From: Streptomyces sp. CB02400
GTDB lineage: Bacteria > Actinomycetota > Actinomycetes > Streptomycetales > Streptomycetaceae
Assembly: GCF_001905725.1 (NCBI RefSeq)
Contig: NZ_LIWB01000008.1
Coordinates: 136,491-200,490 of the forward strand
Direction: 5' to 3'
DNA length: 64,000 bases
In this document: positions 25,946 through 34,123 of the stretch, piece after piece
Position numbering within the stretch: the first letter of the stretch is position 1
Layout: the number at the start of each line of letters is the position of its first letter
The notes under the pieces: generated by a model
Told to the model about the DNA's origin: nothing
Seen by the model: only the letters and a program-made list of their open reading frames with translations
Databases searched by the model: none
Position numbers and translations under genes: made by a program

Positions 25946-26932
25946 CTACGCCGCGGTCGCTTCCCCGGTCACCGTGACCCCGGTCAGCAGCTCCTCGTAG
26001 GCCGCCCGGTCGACGTCGCCGGCCGTCGGGGACAGGACCGTCGCCGCCGACAGGGCGACCGCGCGGGCCAGCCGGTCCGGCCAGGGACGGTGCTCCACCA
26101 GGGCCGAGAGCAGGCCCGCGACGGCCGAGTCGCCGGCGCCGGTCGGGTTGCCGCGCAGCCGCCGAGGAGGGGCCGCGCGCCAGCGGCCCTCGGGGGTCAC
26201 CGCGAGCAGGCCCTCCGGGCCCAGGGAGGCCACCACCGCGCCCGCGCCGCGCCGGCGGGCGTCCTGGGTGGCGCGCAGCGGCTCGTGGGAGCCGGTGAGT
26301 TCGGCCAGCTCCTCGGCGTTCGGCTTGAGGACGTCGGGCCGCCCGGCGACCCCGCGGCGCAGCGCCGCGCCGCTGGTGTCGAGGAGGGTCGGGACCCCGG
26401 CCGCGCGGGCGGTGCGGATCAGGCCCGCGTACGCGCCCACCGGGACGCCCGGGGGCAGGCTGCCGCACAGGGCCACCGCCGAGGAGGCGGCCAGCAGATC
26501 CTCGTACACCTCCTGGAACGCGGACCACTCGGCGTGGCCGATCGCCGGGCCGGGCTCGTTGAGCTGGGTGGTGGTGCCGGAGCGCCCGTCGACGACCGCG
26601 ACGGTGCGCCGGGTCGTGCCGGAGACCGGGACCAGAGCGTCCGTCAGGTGCGGGACCTCGGTGAGCCGGTCCCGCAGGATCCGGCCCGTCGTGCCGCCCG
26701 AGAAGCCGGTGACCGTCACCTCGTGGCCGAGGGCCGCGAGCACCCGCGCCACGTTGACGCCCTTGCCGCCGGGGCGTTCCGTCACCTCGGCGACCCGGTG
26801 GGAGGCCCCCGGCCGCAGGGACGGTACGCGATAGGTGATGTCGAGAGCGGTGTTCAGCGTGACCGTGAGGATCACCGGGCCGACCTCCCCCTTGGTGCCT
26901 GCGCTTGCCGTGAAACCCGTGGTCACGATCAT
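25946..26932 (-). CDS. PfkB-family hexose-phosphate kinase (1-phosphofructokinase/tagatose-6-P kinase type)
   Basis: 328 residues. The PfkB signatures are complete: GGKGVNVARVLAALG in the N-terminal part and the catalytic GNPTGAGDSAVAGLL near the C terminus, with LKPNAEELAELTG between. These fit the LacC/FruK subgroup that phosphorylates sugar 1- or 6-phosphates. It follows nagA by 63 bp on the same strand. The context suggests an amino-sugar or tagatose-type phosphate, not classical FruK, which normally sits in a PTS operon. Confidence 0.85.
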   Translation of the reverse strand: MIVTTGFTASAGTKGEVGPVILTVTLNTALDITYRVPSLRPGASHRVAEVTERPGGKGVNVARVLAALGHEVTVTGFSGGTTGRILRDRLTEVPHLTDALVPVSGTTRRTVAVVDGRSGTTTQLNEPGPAIGHAEWSAFQEVYEDLLAASSAVALCGSLPPGVPVGAYAGLIRTARAAGVPTLLDTSGAALRRGVAGRPDVLKPNAEELAELTGSHEPLRATQDARRRGAGAVVASLGPEGLLAVTPEGRWRAAPPRRLRGNPTGAGDSAVAGLLSALVEHRPWPDRLARAVALSAATVLSPTAGDVDRAAYEELLTGVTVTGEATAA

Positions 26933-26995
26933 GCCAAACGCACGGCGGTCGGCCCACCCCCCGGACCGGCCACCGTCCGTCGGCGGCGGGACGGA

Positions 26996-28141
26996 TCAGC
27001 CCAGTCGGGGATCGACCACCCATTCCCCCCGCCGCATGACGCCCACCAGGTCGAAGCCGGCGTCCAGAACCACCAGGTCGGCGTCCTTGCCGGGCTCCAG
27101 GGAGCCGATCCGGTCGTCCAGGCCGAGCAGGCGGGCCGGGTTGGCGGAGATCGCCCGTACGACGTCCTCGACGGGCAGCCCGTCCACCGTCACCGCCCGC
27201 TTGAAGGCGCGGTCCAGGGTGAGCGTGGAGCCGGCGATCGAGCCGCCCTCCACCAGCCGGGCCACCCCGTCCGCGACCTCGACCTCCATGGGGCCGAGCA
27301 TGTAGCGGCCGTCTCCGAAGCCGGCCGCGTCCATCGCGTCGGTGATGAAGGCGACCCGCGCGGCGCCCGCGTGGTGGAAGGCCAACCGGAGTGCGGCCGG
27401 ATGCAGATGGGTGCCGTCGTTGATCAGCTCGACGGTGACCCGCTCGTCCTCGAGGAGGGCGGTGATCGGGCCGGGGGAGCGGTGGCCGAGCGGCGGCATC
27501 GCGTTGAACAGGTGGGTGGCGACGGTCGCGCCCGCGTCGATGGCCTGGAGCGTCTGCTCGTACGTGGCGTCCGTGTGCCCGACCGCCGCGATCACCCCGT
27601 GCTCGGCGAGCAGCCGTACGGAGTCCAGGCCGCCCGGCAGCTCGGTCGCCAGGGTGACCATCCTGGCGTGCCCGTGCGCCGCGTCGAGCAGCTTGCGGAC
27701 CTCGGCCGGGTCGGGGTCGCGCAGCAGCCCCTCGTCGTGCGCGCCCTTGCGGCACGGGGAGATGAACGGCCCCTCGAAGTGGATGCCGGCGATGTCGCCC
27801 TGCTGGGCCAGCTCCGCGAGCATCCCGGCCTGCCGGCCGAGGAAGTCCAGGTCACCGGTGACGGCGGAGGCGACCACCGTGGTGGTGCCGTGCAGGTGAT
27901 GGGTGTGCACGCCCTTGAGGACGTCCTCGGCGGTGCCGCCGGTGAAGGACGCCCCGCCGCCGCCGTGGTTGTGGAGGTCGACGAAGCCGGGGACCACCCA
28001 GTGGCCGCTCAGGTCGACCGTCTCGGCGTCGGCGGGCGCCGTGTCCGCGATCCGCGTGCCCTCGACGGTCACGCGGCCGTCGTCCACGGTCCCGGTGGGC
28101 AGTACCACCCGGGCACCGGCGAGAACCTTGGTGGGGGCCAT
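26996..28141 (-). CDS. nagA: N-acetylglucosamine-6-phosphate deacetylase
   Basis: 381 residues. It removes acetate from GlcNAc-6-P, a step that feeds glucosamine-6-P to metabolism and relieves DasR. The amidohydrolase metal site DLHNHGGGG, the E in GIHFEGPFI, GHTDATYEQ, HLFNAM, and the catalytic Asp in AFITDAMDAAG are all present. Its ATG overlaps the nagK stop (ATGA), so the two are translationally coupled. Confidence 0.95.
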   Translation of the reverse strand: MAPTKVLAGARVVLPTGTVDDGRVTVEGTRIADTAPADAETVDLSGHWVVPGFVDLHNHGGGGASFTGGTAEDVLKGVHTHHLHGTTTVVASAVTGDLDFLGRQAGMLAELAQQGDIAGIHFEGPFISPCRKGAHDEGLLRDPDPAEVRKLLDAAHGHARMVTLATELPGGLDSVRLLAEHGVIAAVGHTDATYEQTLQAIDAGATVATHLFNAMPPLGHRSPGPITALLEDERVTVELINDGTHLHPAALRLAFHHAGAARVAFITDAMDAAGFGDGRYMLGPMEVEVADGVARLVEGGSIAGSTLTLDRAFKRAVTVDGLPVEDVVRAISANPARLLGLDDRIGSLEPGKDADLVVLDAGFDLVGVMRRGEWVVDPRLG

Positions 28142-29094
28142 CAGGTGGTTACCTCCGAGGGATACGAGGGGTCAGTGGTGTCGATCAGGTCCCAGGCGAG
28201 GAGTCCCGCGCCCAGGCACCCGGCGGTGTCCCCGAGGGCCGCGGGGACCAGGGACGGCAGCTTCTGGAAGGTGACCCGCCGCCGGACGGCCTCCCGCAGC
28301 GGTGTGAACAAGGTTTCCCCCGCCTCGGCGAGCCCGCCACCGATGATCAGCGCCCGGGGGTCCAGCAGGGTGAGCGCGGTGACCAGCCCGTCGGCGAGCG
28401 CGTCCACCGCGTCCTGCCACACCTGACGGGCCCGTACGTCCCCGGACTCGACGGCCTTCGCGCAGTCCGCCGCGTCCGCGTCCGGGTCCCCGCAGGCCGC
28501 CGCCCATGCCTCGCTCACCGCGGCGGCGGACGCGAACCGCTCCAGACAGCCGCGCTGCCCGCACGGACAGGGGGCACCCTGGGGCCGTACGACGATGTGG
28601 CCGATCTCGCCCGCGAAGCCGTGCGCGCCCGCCTCCACCCGGCCGTCGATGCCGATGGCGCCCGCGATACCCGTGCCCAGCGGCACGAACAGGAAGCGGT
28701 CGGCGCCCCGACCGGCTCCGATACGGCCCTCGGCGAGACCGCCGGCGCGCACGTCGTGGCCGAGGGCGACGGGGACGCCGCCGAGCCGTTCGGTGAGCAG
28801 CGCACGCAGCGGGACGTCGCGCCAGCCGAGGTTGGCCGCGTAGACGGCGACACCCTCCGCCTCGTCGACGATGCCGGGGACGGCGACGCCGGCGGCGGAC
28901 GCGGCCTCGCCGTACTGCCGTACGCCGTGGGCGCGCAGCTCGGCCGCGAAGTCGAGGATGTCCGCGACGACCGCGTCCGGGCCGCGTTCGCGCCCGGTGG
29001 CCCGGCGGGCCTGGTGCAGCAGCGTGCCGTCCGCCCCGACCAGGGCGGCCTTCATCCCGGTGCCGCCCACATCGAGGGCGATGACGTGTTTCAC
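28141..29094 (-). CDS. nagK: ROK-family N-acetylglucosamine kinase
   Basis: 317 residues from the GTG at 29094. The ATP loop IALDVGGTGMKAALVGADG and the ROK zinc motif CPCGQRGCLERFASAAAV are intact. The latter follows GEIGHIVV, which contributes the histidine ligand and sugar contacts. No HTH is present, so it is an enzyme, not a repressor. Together with nagA it converts GlcNAc to GlcN-6-P. The operon start has two DasR-type sites, and its start codon lies within a parS-like 16-mer. No canonical ribosome-binding site is seen, so a short leader is likely. Confidence 0.9.
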   Translation of the reverse strand: MKHVIALDVGGTGMKAALVGADGTLLHQARRATGRERGPDAVVADILDFAAELRAHGVRQYGEAASAAGVAVPGIVDEAEGVAVYAANLGWRDVPLRALLTERLGGVPVALGHDVRAGGLAEGRIGAGRGADRFLFVPLGTGIAGAIGIDGRVEAGAHGFAGEIGHIVVRPQGAPCPCGQRGCLERFASAAAVSEAWAAACGDPDADAADCAKAVESGDVRARQVWQDAVDALADGLVTALTLLDPRALIIGGGLAEAGETLFTPLREAVRRRVTFQKLPSLVPAALGDTAGCLGAGLLAWDLIDTTDPSYPSEVTT

Positions 29095-29102
29095 GTGGAA
29101 CA
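29087..29102. promoter_or_regulatory. parS-like site overlapping the nagK start
   Basis: TGTTTCACGTGGAACA differs at one of 16 positions from the ParB-binding palindrome TGTTTCACGTGAAACA. The nagK GTG start codon lies in its centre on the minus strand. Confidence 0.55.
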
Positions 29103-29122
29103 GTGTGGCCCCCGGACCCGCG

Positions 29123-29156
29123 AGAGGTCTAGTCCACTCACGTGGTGTAGACCTTA
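29123..29156. promoter_or_regulatory. Two DasR-type dre sites between nagK and the sugar-binding protein gene
   Basis: Site 1, 29123-29138, matches the dre consensus ACTGGTCTAGACCACT at 13 of 16 positions. Site 2, 29141-29156, matches at 10 and has its centre 18 bp away. Together they form a larger imperfect dyad. They lie in the 120-bp divergent promoter, so DasR could repress both directions, with GlcN-6-P as inducer. Confidence 0.75.
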
Positions 29157-29214
29157 TTCCGATTATCGAAAACGTTTCGGATGGCGCGGGTGCGCCGGGG
29201 TAGGGGCAAGGCAA

Positions 29215-30483
29215 GTGCAGCGGCGGGTCAGGACAAGGACGATCGCGGTGGTGTCCGCACTGGGGCTGACGGGAGTCCTCGGCGGATGCGGGCTCGGTGG
29301 CGGGTCCTCCGACGTGACCTTGAAGCTGGTCGCCGCCGACTACGGCGACAGTGCGGCCAACAGCTCCAAGAAGTACTGGGCCGACCTGGTCGAGCGGTAC
29401 GAGTCCAAGCACCCCGATGTGAAGATCGACGTGGACGTCTACTCCTGGAACGACGTCGACCGCAAGGTCAAGGAGATGGTCGACGCGGGCGACCCACCGG
29501 ACATGGCGCAGATCGGCGCGTACGCCGACTACGCGGCCGAGGGCAAGCTCTACAAGGCCGGCGACCTGCTCTCCATCCCCGTCCAGGCGGACTTCCTCGC
29601 CCAGCTCACCACCGCGGGCGAGGTCAACAGCGTGCAGTACGGCCTGCCGTTCGCCTCCTCCACGCGCGTGCTGTTCTACAACAAGAAGCTGTTCGCCGAG
29701 GCCGGCATCACCCCGCCGGAGACCTGGGACGAGCTCGCCGAGGCCGCCGAGGCGCTCGACGCGGAGGGCGTGAAGTACCCGTACGCGCTGCCGCTCGGCC
29801 CGGAGGAGGCACAGGCCGAGACCATGCAGTGGCTGCTCAGCGGCGACGGCGGCTACACCGACATCATGGGCACGTACAGCATCGACTCCGCGCAGAACGT
29901 CGAGACCTTCACCTGGCTGAGGGACGAGCTGGTCGGCAAGGGCCTGACCGGTCCCGTCGCGCCCGGCAAGCTCGACCGGGCCGACGCGTTCGCGGCGTTC
30001 GCCGCCGGGGACGTCGGCATGCTCAACGGGCACCCCTCGCTGATGGAGATGGCGAAGGAGAAGGGCGTGGAGTTCGGCATGGTGCCGACGCCGGGTGCCG
30101 ACGGCGCGAGCCCGGCCACGCTCGGTGTCGCCGACTGGATGATGGCCTTCAAGAAGAACGGCCACCGCGACCAGGTCGGCGAGTTCCTCGACTTCGTCTA
30201 CAGCGAGGAGAACGTGCTCGACTTCTCCCGCGAGTACAACCTGCTGCCGGTCACCACCTCCGCGTCCCGGACGATGGCCGCGTCCGACCAGGACAAGGAC
30301 CTCAAGCCCTTCCTCGACCAGCTCGCGACCTCGGAGCTCTACCCGGTCGGCAACACCTCCTGGGCGGCGGTCAACGCGGCGGTCAAGAAGCAGATCGGCA
30401 AGGCGGTCGGCCCGGGCGGCAGCCCCGCCGGTGTCCTCGGCGGACTCCAGGCGACGGCGACGCGCGCGGAGAGCGCGGAGTAG
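29215..30483 (+). CDS. Sugar ABC transporter substrate-binding lipoprotein
   Basis: 422 residues from a GTG with AGGGGCAAGG upstream. The lipobox LGGC is at about residues 22-25. The MalE/UgpB-type fold is clear: YWADLVERYESKHPDVKIDVDVYSWNDVDRKV, GDPPDMAQIGAYADYAAEGKLYKAGDLL, and ASSTRVLFYNKKLFAEAGITPPETWDELAEAAEAL. No permease follows, so it must work with membrane proteins elsewhere and perhaps with MsiK. Divergence from nagK across dre sites suggests an amino-sugar ligand. Confidence 0.9.
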   Translation: MQRRVRTRTIAVVSALGLTGVLGGCGLGGGSSDVTLKLVAADYGDSAANSSKKYWADLVERYESKHPDVKIDVDVYSWNDVDRKVKEMVDAGDPPDMAQIGAYADYAAEGKLYKAGDLLSIPVQADFLAQLTTAGEVNSVQYGLPFASSTRVLFYNKKLFAEAGITPPETWDELAEAAEALDAEGVKYPYALPLGPEEAQAETMQWLLSGDGGYTDIMGTYSIDSAQNVETFTWLRDELVGKGLTGPVAPGKLDRADAFAAFAAGDVGMLNGHPSLMEMAKEKGVEFGMVPTPGADGASPATLGVADWMMAFKKNGHRDQVGEFLDFVYSEENVLDFSREYNLLPVTTSASRTMAASDQDKDLKPFLDQLATSELYPVGNTSWAAVNAAVKKQIGKAVGPGGSPAGVLGGLQATATRAESAE

Positions 30484-30493
30484 CCTGCGGGGC

Positions 30494-30760
30494 ATGGACA
30501 CGGGGGACGAGGAGCACGAGGAGCACGAGGCCGGCGCGGGTCTGGCCCGTCGCGAACAGGACATTCTCGCGCTGGAACGCCGGGGGTTCTCCGGGCCCGG
30601 TGTCAAGGAGCGCGCCATCCGTGAGGAGCTGGGTCTGGCTCCCGTGCGCTACTACCAGCTCCTGAACGCGCTTCTGGACGATCCCCGGGCCCTCGCCCAC
30701 GATCCGGTGACGGTCAACCGGCTTCGCCGGGTACGGGAGACCCGCCGCGCAGAGCGTTGA
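30494..30760 (+). CDS. DUF3263 protein
   Basis: 88 residues from the ATG at 30494, ten bases after the preceding stop. After an acidic head, the domain REQDILALERRGFSGPGVKERAIREELGLAPVRYYQLLNALLDDP is the HTH-like DUF3263, found throughout actinobacteria and resembling a sigma-factor-type helix-turn-helix. The short spacing to the sugar-binding protein gene suggests co-transcription. Its function is unknown. Confidence 0.85.
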   Translation: MDTGDEEHEEHEAGAGLARREQDILALERRGFSGPGVKERAIREELGLAPVRYYQLLNALLDDPRALAHDPVTVNRLRRVRETRRAER

Positions 30761-30762
30761 TC

Positions 30763-30919
30763 GCCCCCGCCGCCCCTTCCCGTCCCGAACCTGGGGCTCC
30801 GCCCCAGACCCCGATCCTCGAACGCCGGAGAGGCTGAGATTTAGCCTCTCCGGCGTTTGAGGAGCGAGGGTCCGGGGGCAGCGCTACCGGGGACGGGAAT
30901 GGGAAGGGGCGGCGGGGGC
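30763..30919. repeat. Dispersed repeat family 3, two copies facing each other
   Basis: A block of about 75 bp starting CGCCCCCGCCGCCCCTTCC and its partner ending GGAAGGGGCGGCGGGGGCG are inverted around a central hairpin at 30821-30857. Single copies lie at about 43150 and 63534. Confidence 0.75.
30821..30857. terminator. Terminator between the DUF3263 and otsB genes
   Basis: A perfect 15-bp stem (30821-30835 with 30843-30857) and a 7-nt A/T-containing loop, between converging genes and at the centre of the family 3 inverted repeat. Confidence 0.85.
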
Positions 30920-30930
30920 GAAGAAACCGC

Positions 30931-31794
30931 TCAGCGCATCCGCTCCGCCAACCCCCGCAGCAGCCGTACGACCCCCGCCGGCCCGTCGACCACCACATCC
31001 GCCCGTTCCCGAAGCTCCGCGACCTCGTCGCTGCCGCTGCACACCAGCAGCCCCGGAGTACCGGCGGAGCGGAGCTTGTCGACGGCCGTGTAGGCGGGAA
31101 GGTCGCCCAGGTCGTCACCCGCGTACAGGACGGACTCGGCGCCGATGTCCCGGGCGTACTCCATCAGGGCGATGCCCTTGTCCATGCCGGGCGGGCGCAG
31201 CTCCAGGACCATGCGGCCGGGTTCGACGACGAGGCCGTGCCGGGTGGCGAGGCCGGTGAGCGGCTCGCGCAGGGCCTCGAACGCGGCCTGCGGATCGGCG
31301 GCCCGGCGGGTGTGGACCGCCACCGCCCGGCCGCCCTTCTCCTCGATCCACGTGCCCTGCCACGCGCCGACCCGGTCGAGCACCCCCGGCAGCTCCGCGC
31401 GGACGGCGGCGACTCCGGGATGCGGGGCGGGCGCGGTGACCGTGCCGGTGACGGCGTCCCAGCGCTCGGCGCCGTAATGGCCGAGAACGACGAGGTGTTC
31501 GAGGCCGGGAACGCCCGCGAAGCCCCCGTGGCGGACCGCGACACCCGCCGGCCGGCCGGTGACGACCGCGACCGCGGCCACCTTGGGCGCGAGCGCGGCG
31601 AGCGCGTCCACCGCGTCCGGGTGCGCGCGGGCCTGCTCGGGATCGGCCACGATCGGCGCGAGCGTCCCGTCGAAGTCGAGCCCGATCAGTGCCTTCCCCG
31701 GGCGGGAGAGAAGCGCGTCCAGCCCTTCCCGCCCGGCCTGCGTGGCGGGCGTCGGCGTGGCGTTCGGCTCCGTGGAATCCGTATGGCTGGCCAT
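30931..31794 (-). CDS. otsB: Trehalose-6-phosphate phosphatase
   Basis: 287 residues from the ATG at 31794. The HAD motif I is LIGLDFDGTLAPIVAD, motif II lies in AVVTGRP, and motif IV is YAGDDLGDLPAYTAV. The cap segment has GHYGAERWDAVTG and TWIEEKGGRAVAVHTRRA, as in the family. It makes trehalose from trehalose-6-P and is 60 bp downstream of otsA on the same strand, giving an OtsAB route for osmotic or desiccation protection and spore reserves. Confidence 0.93.
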   Translation of the reverse strand: MASHTDSTEPNATPTPATQAGREGLDALLSRPGKALIGLDFDGTLAPIVADPEQARAHPDAVDALAALAPKVAAVAVVTGRPAGVAVRHGGFAGVPGLEHLVVLGHYGAERWDAVTGTVTAPAPHPGVAAVRAELPGVLDRVGAWQGTWIEEKGGRAVAVHTRRAADPQAAFEALREPLTGLATRHGLVVEPGRMVLELRPPGMDKGIALMEYARDIGAESVLYAGDDLGDLPAYTAVDKLRSAGTPGLLVCSGSDEVAELRERADVVVDGPAGVVRLLRGLAERMR

Positions 31795-31854
31795 ACCGTC
31801 CAACCTATCCGCGCCCGCCCCCGCACACGCCTGTGTGACCGGCCATACCTCCGC

Positions 31855-33252
31855 TCAGCCGGGCGTTCCGTCCCGCAGCGCGTCCAGCTGCTCCAGGAAC
31901 CACCGCGCCGGGGGCAGCGCGGTCGCCGCCGCGGCCAGGCGCTTGGCACGCTCGGCGCGTTCGTCCGGGCTCATCGTCAGGGCCTCGTGCAGGGCCTCGG
32001 CGGTTCCGACGACGTCGTACGGGTTGACCGTGAGCGCGTCCTCGCCCAGCTCCTCGTGGGCGCCCGCCTCCCGCGACAGCACCAGCGCGCAGCCCGCGTC
32101 GGAGACGACCGGGACCTCCTTGGCGACCAGGTTCATGCCGTCGCGGATCGGGTTGACCAGCGCCACGTCCGCCATCCGGTACGCGGCGAGCGAGCGCGCG
32201 AAGTCGTCCTTGACGTGCAGGACGACCGGCCGCCAGCCCGGTGTGCCGTACCGCTCGTCGATCTCCTCCGCGAGCCGCCGCACCTCGGCGGTGTAGTCGC
32301 GGTACACGGCGAGATCCTGCCGGGAGGGGTAGGCGAACGCGACGTGCACGACGCGCTCGCGCCACTCGGGGCGGTCGTCCAGGAGCTGCCGGTAGGCCAG
32401 CAGGCCCCGCACGATGTTCTTCGACAGCTCGGTCCGGTCGACCCGGACGATCGTCCGGCGCCCTTCACCGATCTCCTCCCGGAGCGCGGTCATCCGCTCC
32501 TCGACGTCCGCCTCGTGGGCGCGGGCGCGCAGGAAGTCCGCGTCGGCGCCGAGGCCGTGCACGCCGATCCGCGTGTTCCCGAGGCCGTCCGCGAAGCGTT
32601 CGCAGCACGCGGTGAACGCGTCCGCCCAGCGGTGGGTGAGGAAGCCGAGCCGGTCGGCGCCGAGCATCCCGCGCAGCACCTGCCGCGCGATGTCGTCGGG
32701 CAGCATCGCGAAGTACTCCGGCGGCGCCCACGGCGTGTGCGAGAAGTGGGCGATCCGCAGGTCGGGGCGGAGTTCGCGGAGCATCCCGGGGACGAGTGTC
32801 AGGTGGTAGTCCTGGACCAGTACCGCCGCGCCCCGCGCCGCCTCCTCGGCCAGCGCCTCGGCGAACGCCCGGTTGTAGGCCTCGTACGACGCCCACCGCC
32901 GGCGGAACTCCGCGTCGAAGACCGGCTCCAGCGGCGTCTGGTACAGCATGTGGTGCACGAACCACAGCACCGAGTTGGCGATCCCGTTGTACGCGTCCGC
33001 GTGCACGTCCGCCGGGATGTCCAGCATCCGCACGCCGTCCTCGCCGACCCCGCGCCGCACCGCCTCGCGGTCGCCGTCGGACAGCGCCGAGCACACCCAC
33101 AGCGCCCCCGCGTCCGGTCCGATCGCCGACAGCCCGGACACCAGCCCGCCACCGCCCCGCCCGGCCCGCAGCGAACCGTCGTCCTCCACCGTGTACGAGA
33201 CGGGCCCGCGATTCGACGCGACCAGCACCTGAGCACCCTGCGTGACAGCCAT
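31855..33252 (-). CDS. otsA: Trehalose-6-phosphate synthase (GT20)
   Basis: 465 residues from the ATG at 33252. The N-terminal SNRGPVSY and RGGGGLVSGL bind glucose-6-P and the nucleotide-sugar phosphates. VQDYHLTLVPGMLRE, HFSHTPWAPPEYF and RVDRTELSKNIVRGL follow. The C-terminal DGMNLVAKEVPVV...LVLSREAGAHEELGEDALTVNPYD is the donor-binding signature. Length is as expected. Some actinobacterial OtsA enzymes use GDP-glucose; the sequence does not decide this. Confidence 0.93.
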   Translation of the reverse strand: MAVTQGAQVLVASNRGPVSYTVEDDGSLRAGRGGGGLVSGLSAIGPDAGALWVCSALSDGDREAVRRGVGEDGVRMLDIPADVHADAYNGIANSVLWFVHHMLYQTPLEPVFDAEFRRRWASYEAYNRAFAEALAEEAARGAAVLVQDYHLTLVPGMLRELRPDLRIAHFSHTPWAPPEYFAMLPDDIARQVLRGMLGADRLGFLTHRWADAFTACCERFADGLGNTRIGVHGLGADADFLRARAHEADVEERMTALREEIGEGRRTIVRVDRTELSKNIVRGLLAYRQLLDDRPEWRERVVHVAFAYPSRQDLAVYRDYTAEVRRLAEEIDERYGTPGWRPVVLHVKDDFARSLAAYRMADVALVNPIRDGMNLVAKEVPVVSDAGCALVLSREAGAHEELGEDALTVNPYDVVGTAEALHEALTMSPDERAERAKRLAAAATALPPARWFLEQLDALRDGTPG

Positions 33253-33396
33253 ACGCCTCAACCTAGCCCGGCCCCCAGAACCTCAAACGTGCCCGTGCGT
33301 CACCTCGGTGGCGATTTGGTCACGCGTCTTGTGTGGAAGATGTGAACAGGTTGAGGATGTGCGGTGCACATTTCAACTTTCTGGGGGCGGGCGATC

Positions 33397-34092
33397 ATGT
33401 CCATACGTAGGTCCAAGCGCGGATCCACCGGCATGCGCGGACTCGTCGGCACGGTGGCGCTGGTCGCGGCCTCCGCGCTGGCGCTGGCCGGATGCGGCGA
33501 CGGCGGCGCCGACACGGAGGCCGGGGGACGGCCCGCGGCGGCCACCGCCACGCCGAGCGGCAGCCCCACCCCCGAGGCGTCCCCGAGCACCGAGACCCCG
33601 ACGCCCACACCCACGCCGACCCCGGCCCCCGTCACGTTGTCGGACCACACCGGCGACGGCATCGGATCAGCCGTCCGCGCGGCCGAGAAGGCCGGCATCG
33701 ACTACACCGTCCGCCTCCAGGGCACCGGGAAGCAGGCCTCGTCCTGGGGCACGGGCGAGAAGGTCTGCGAGCAGACCGACGGCTCCGGCACGGTGACGTT
33801 CACCGTCCCCCGCGACGGCCACGACTGCGACGGACGTCCGCTGCACACCCCGAAGCCGACCCCCACCCCGGAACCGGCGAGGACCCAGGACTCCGGTGGC
33901 GGCGACAGCGGCAGCGGCGGTGGTACCGGTGCCTGCGAACTCACCAGCCCGGCCGGCAACTGCTACGCCGACGGCCAGTTCTGCGCCAAGAAGCACCGCG
34001 GTCTGAGCACCCACGGCCGCGGCGGCGAGTACCTGACCTGCGCGCAGGACTCCGGCGGCACCTGGCGCTGGTCGGACGGCGTTCCCGGCTGA
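33397..34092 (+). CDS. Secreted lipoprotein with Thr/Pro linker, DUF333-like cysteine-rich end
   Basis: 231 residues from the ATG at 33397 (GGGGGCGGG before it); a GTG 33 bp upstream is possible. The lipobox is ALAGC. A Pro/Thr linker (TPTPTPTPTPAP) leads to a small domain (about 80-155) with two cysteines, KVCEQTD and HDCDG. A PASTA-like pattern (GDGIGSAVRAAEKAGIDYTV) is suggested there. A second linker follows, then a compact cysteine-rich end (CELTSPAGNCYADGQFC ... YLTCAQDSGGTWRW). Its role is unknown; the region resembles cell-surface ligand-binding modules. Confidence 0.72.
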   Translation: MSIRRSKRGSTGMRGLVGTVALVAASALALAGCGDGGADTEAGGRPAAATATPSGSPTPEASPSTETPTPTPTPTPAPVTLSDHTGDGIGSAVRAAEKAGIDYTVRLQGTGKQASSWGTGEKVCEQTDGSGTVTFTVPRDGHDCDGRPLHTPKPTPTPEPARTQDSGGGDSGSGGGTGACELTSPAGNCYADGQFCAKKHRGLSTHGRGGEYLTCAQDSGGTWRWSDGVPG

Positions 34093-34123
34093 CGGCCACG
34101 GGGGCGGCCAGGGCGGCGGGTGG

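Noticed and set aside
29170-29177. AAACGTTT as a LacI-type operator for the sugar-binding protein gene
   Set aside because: It is only an 8-bp palindrome with no wider dyad; the dre sites next to it are a better explanation.
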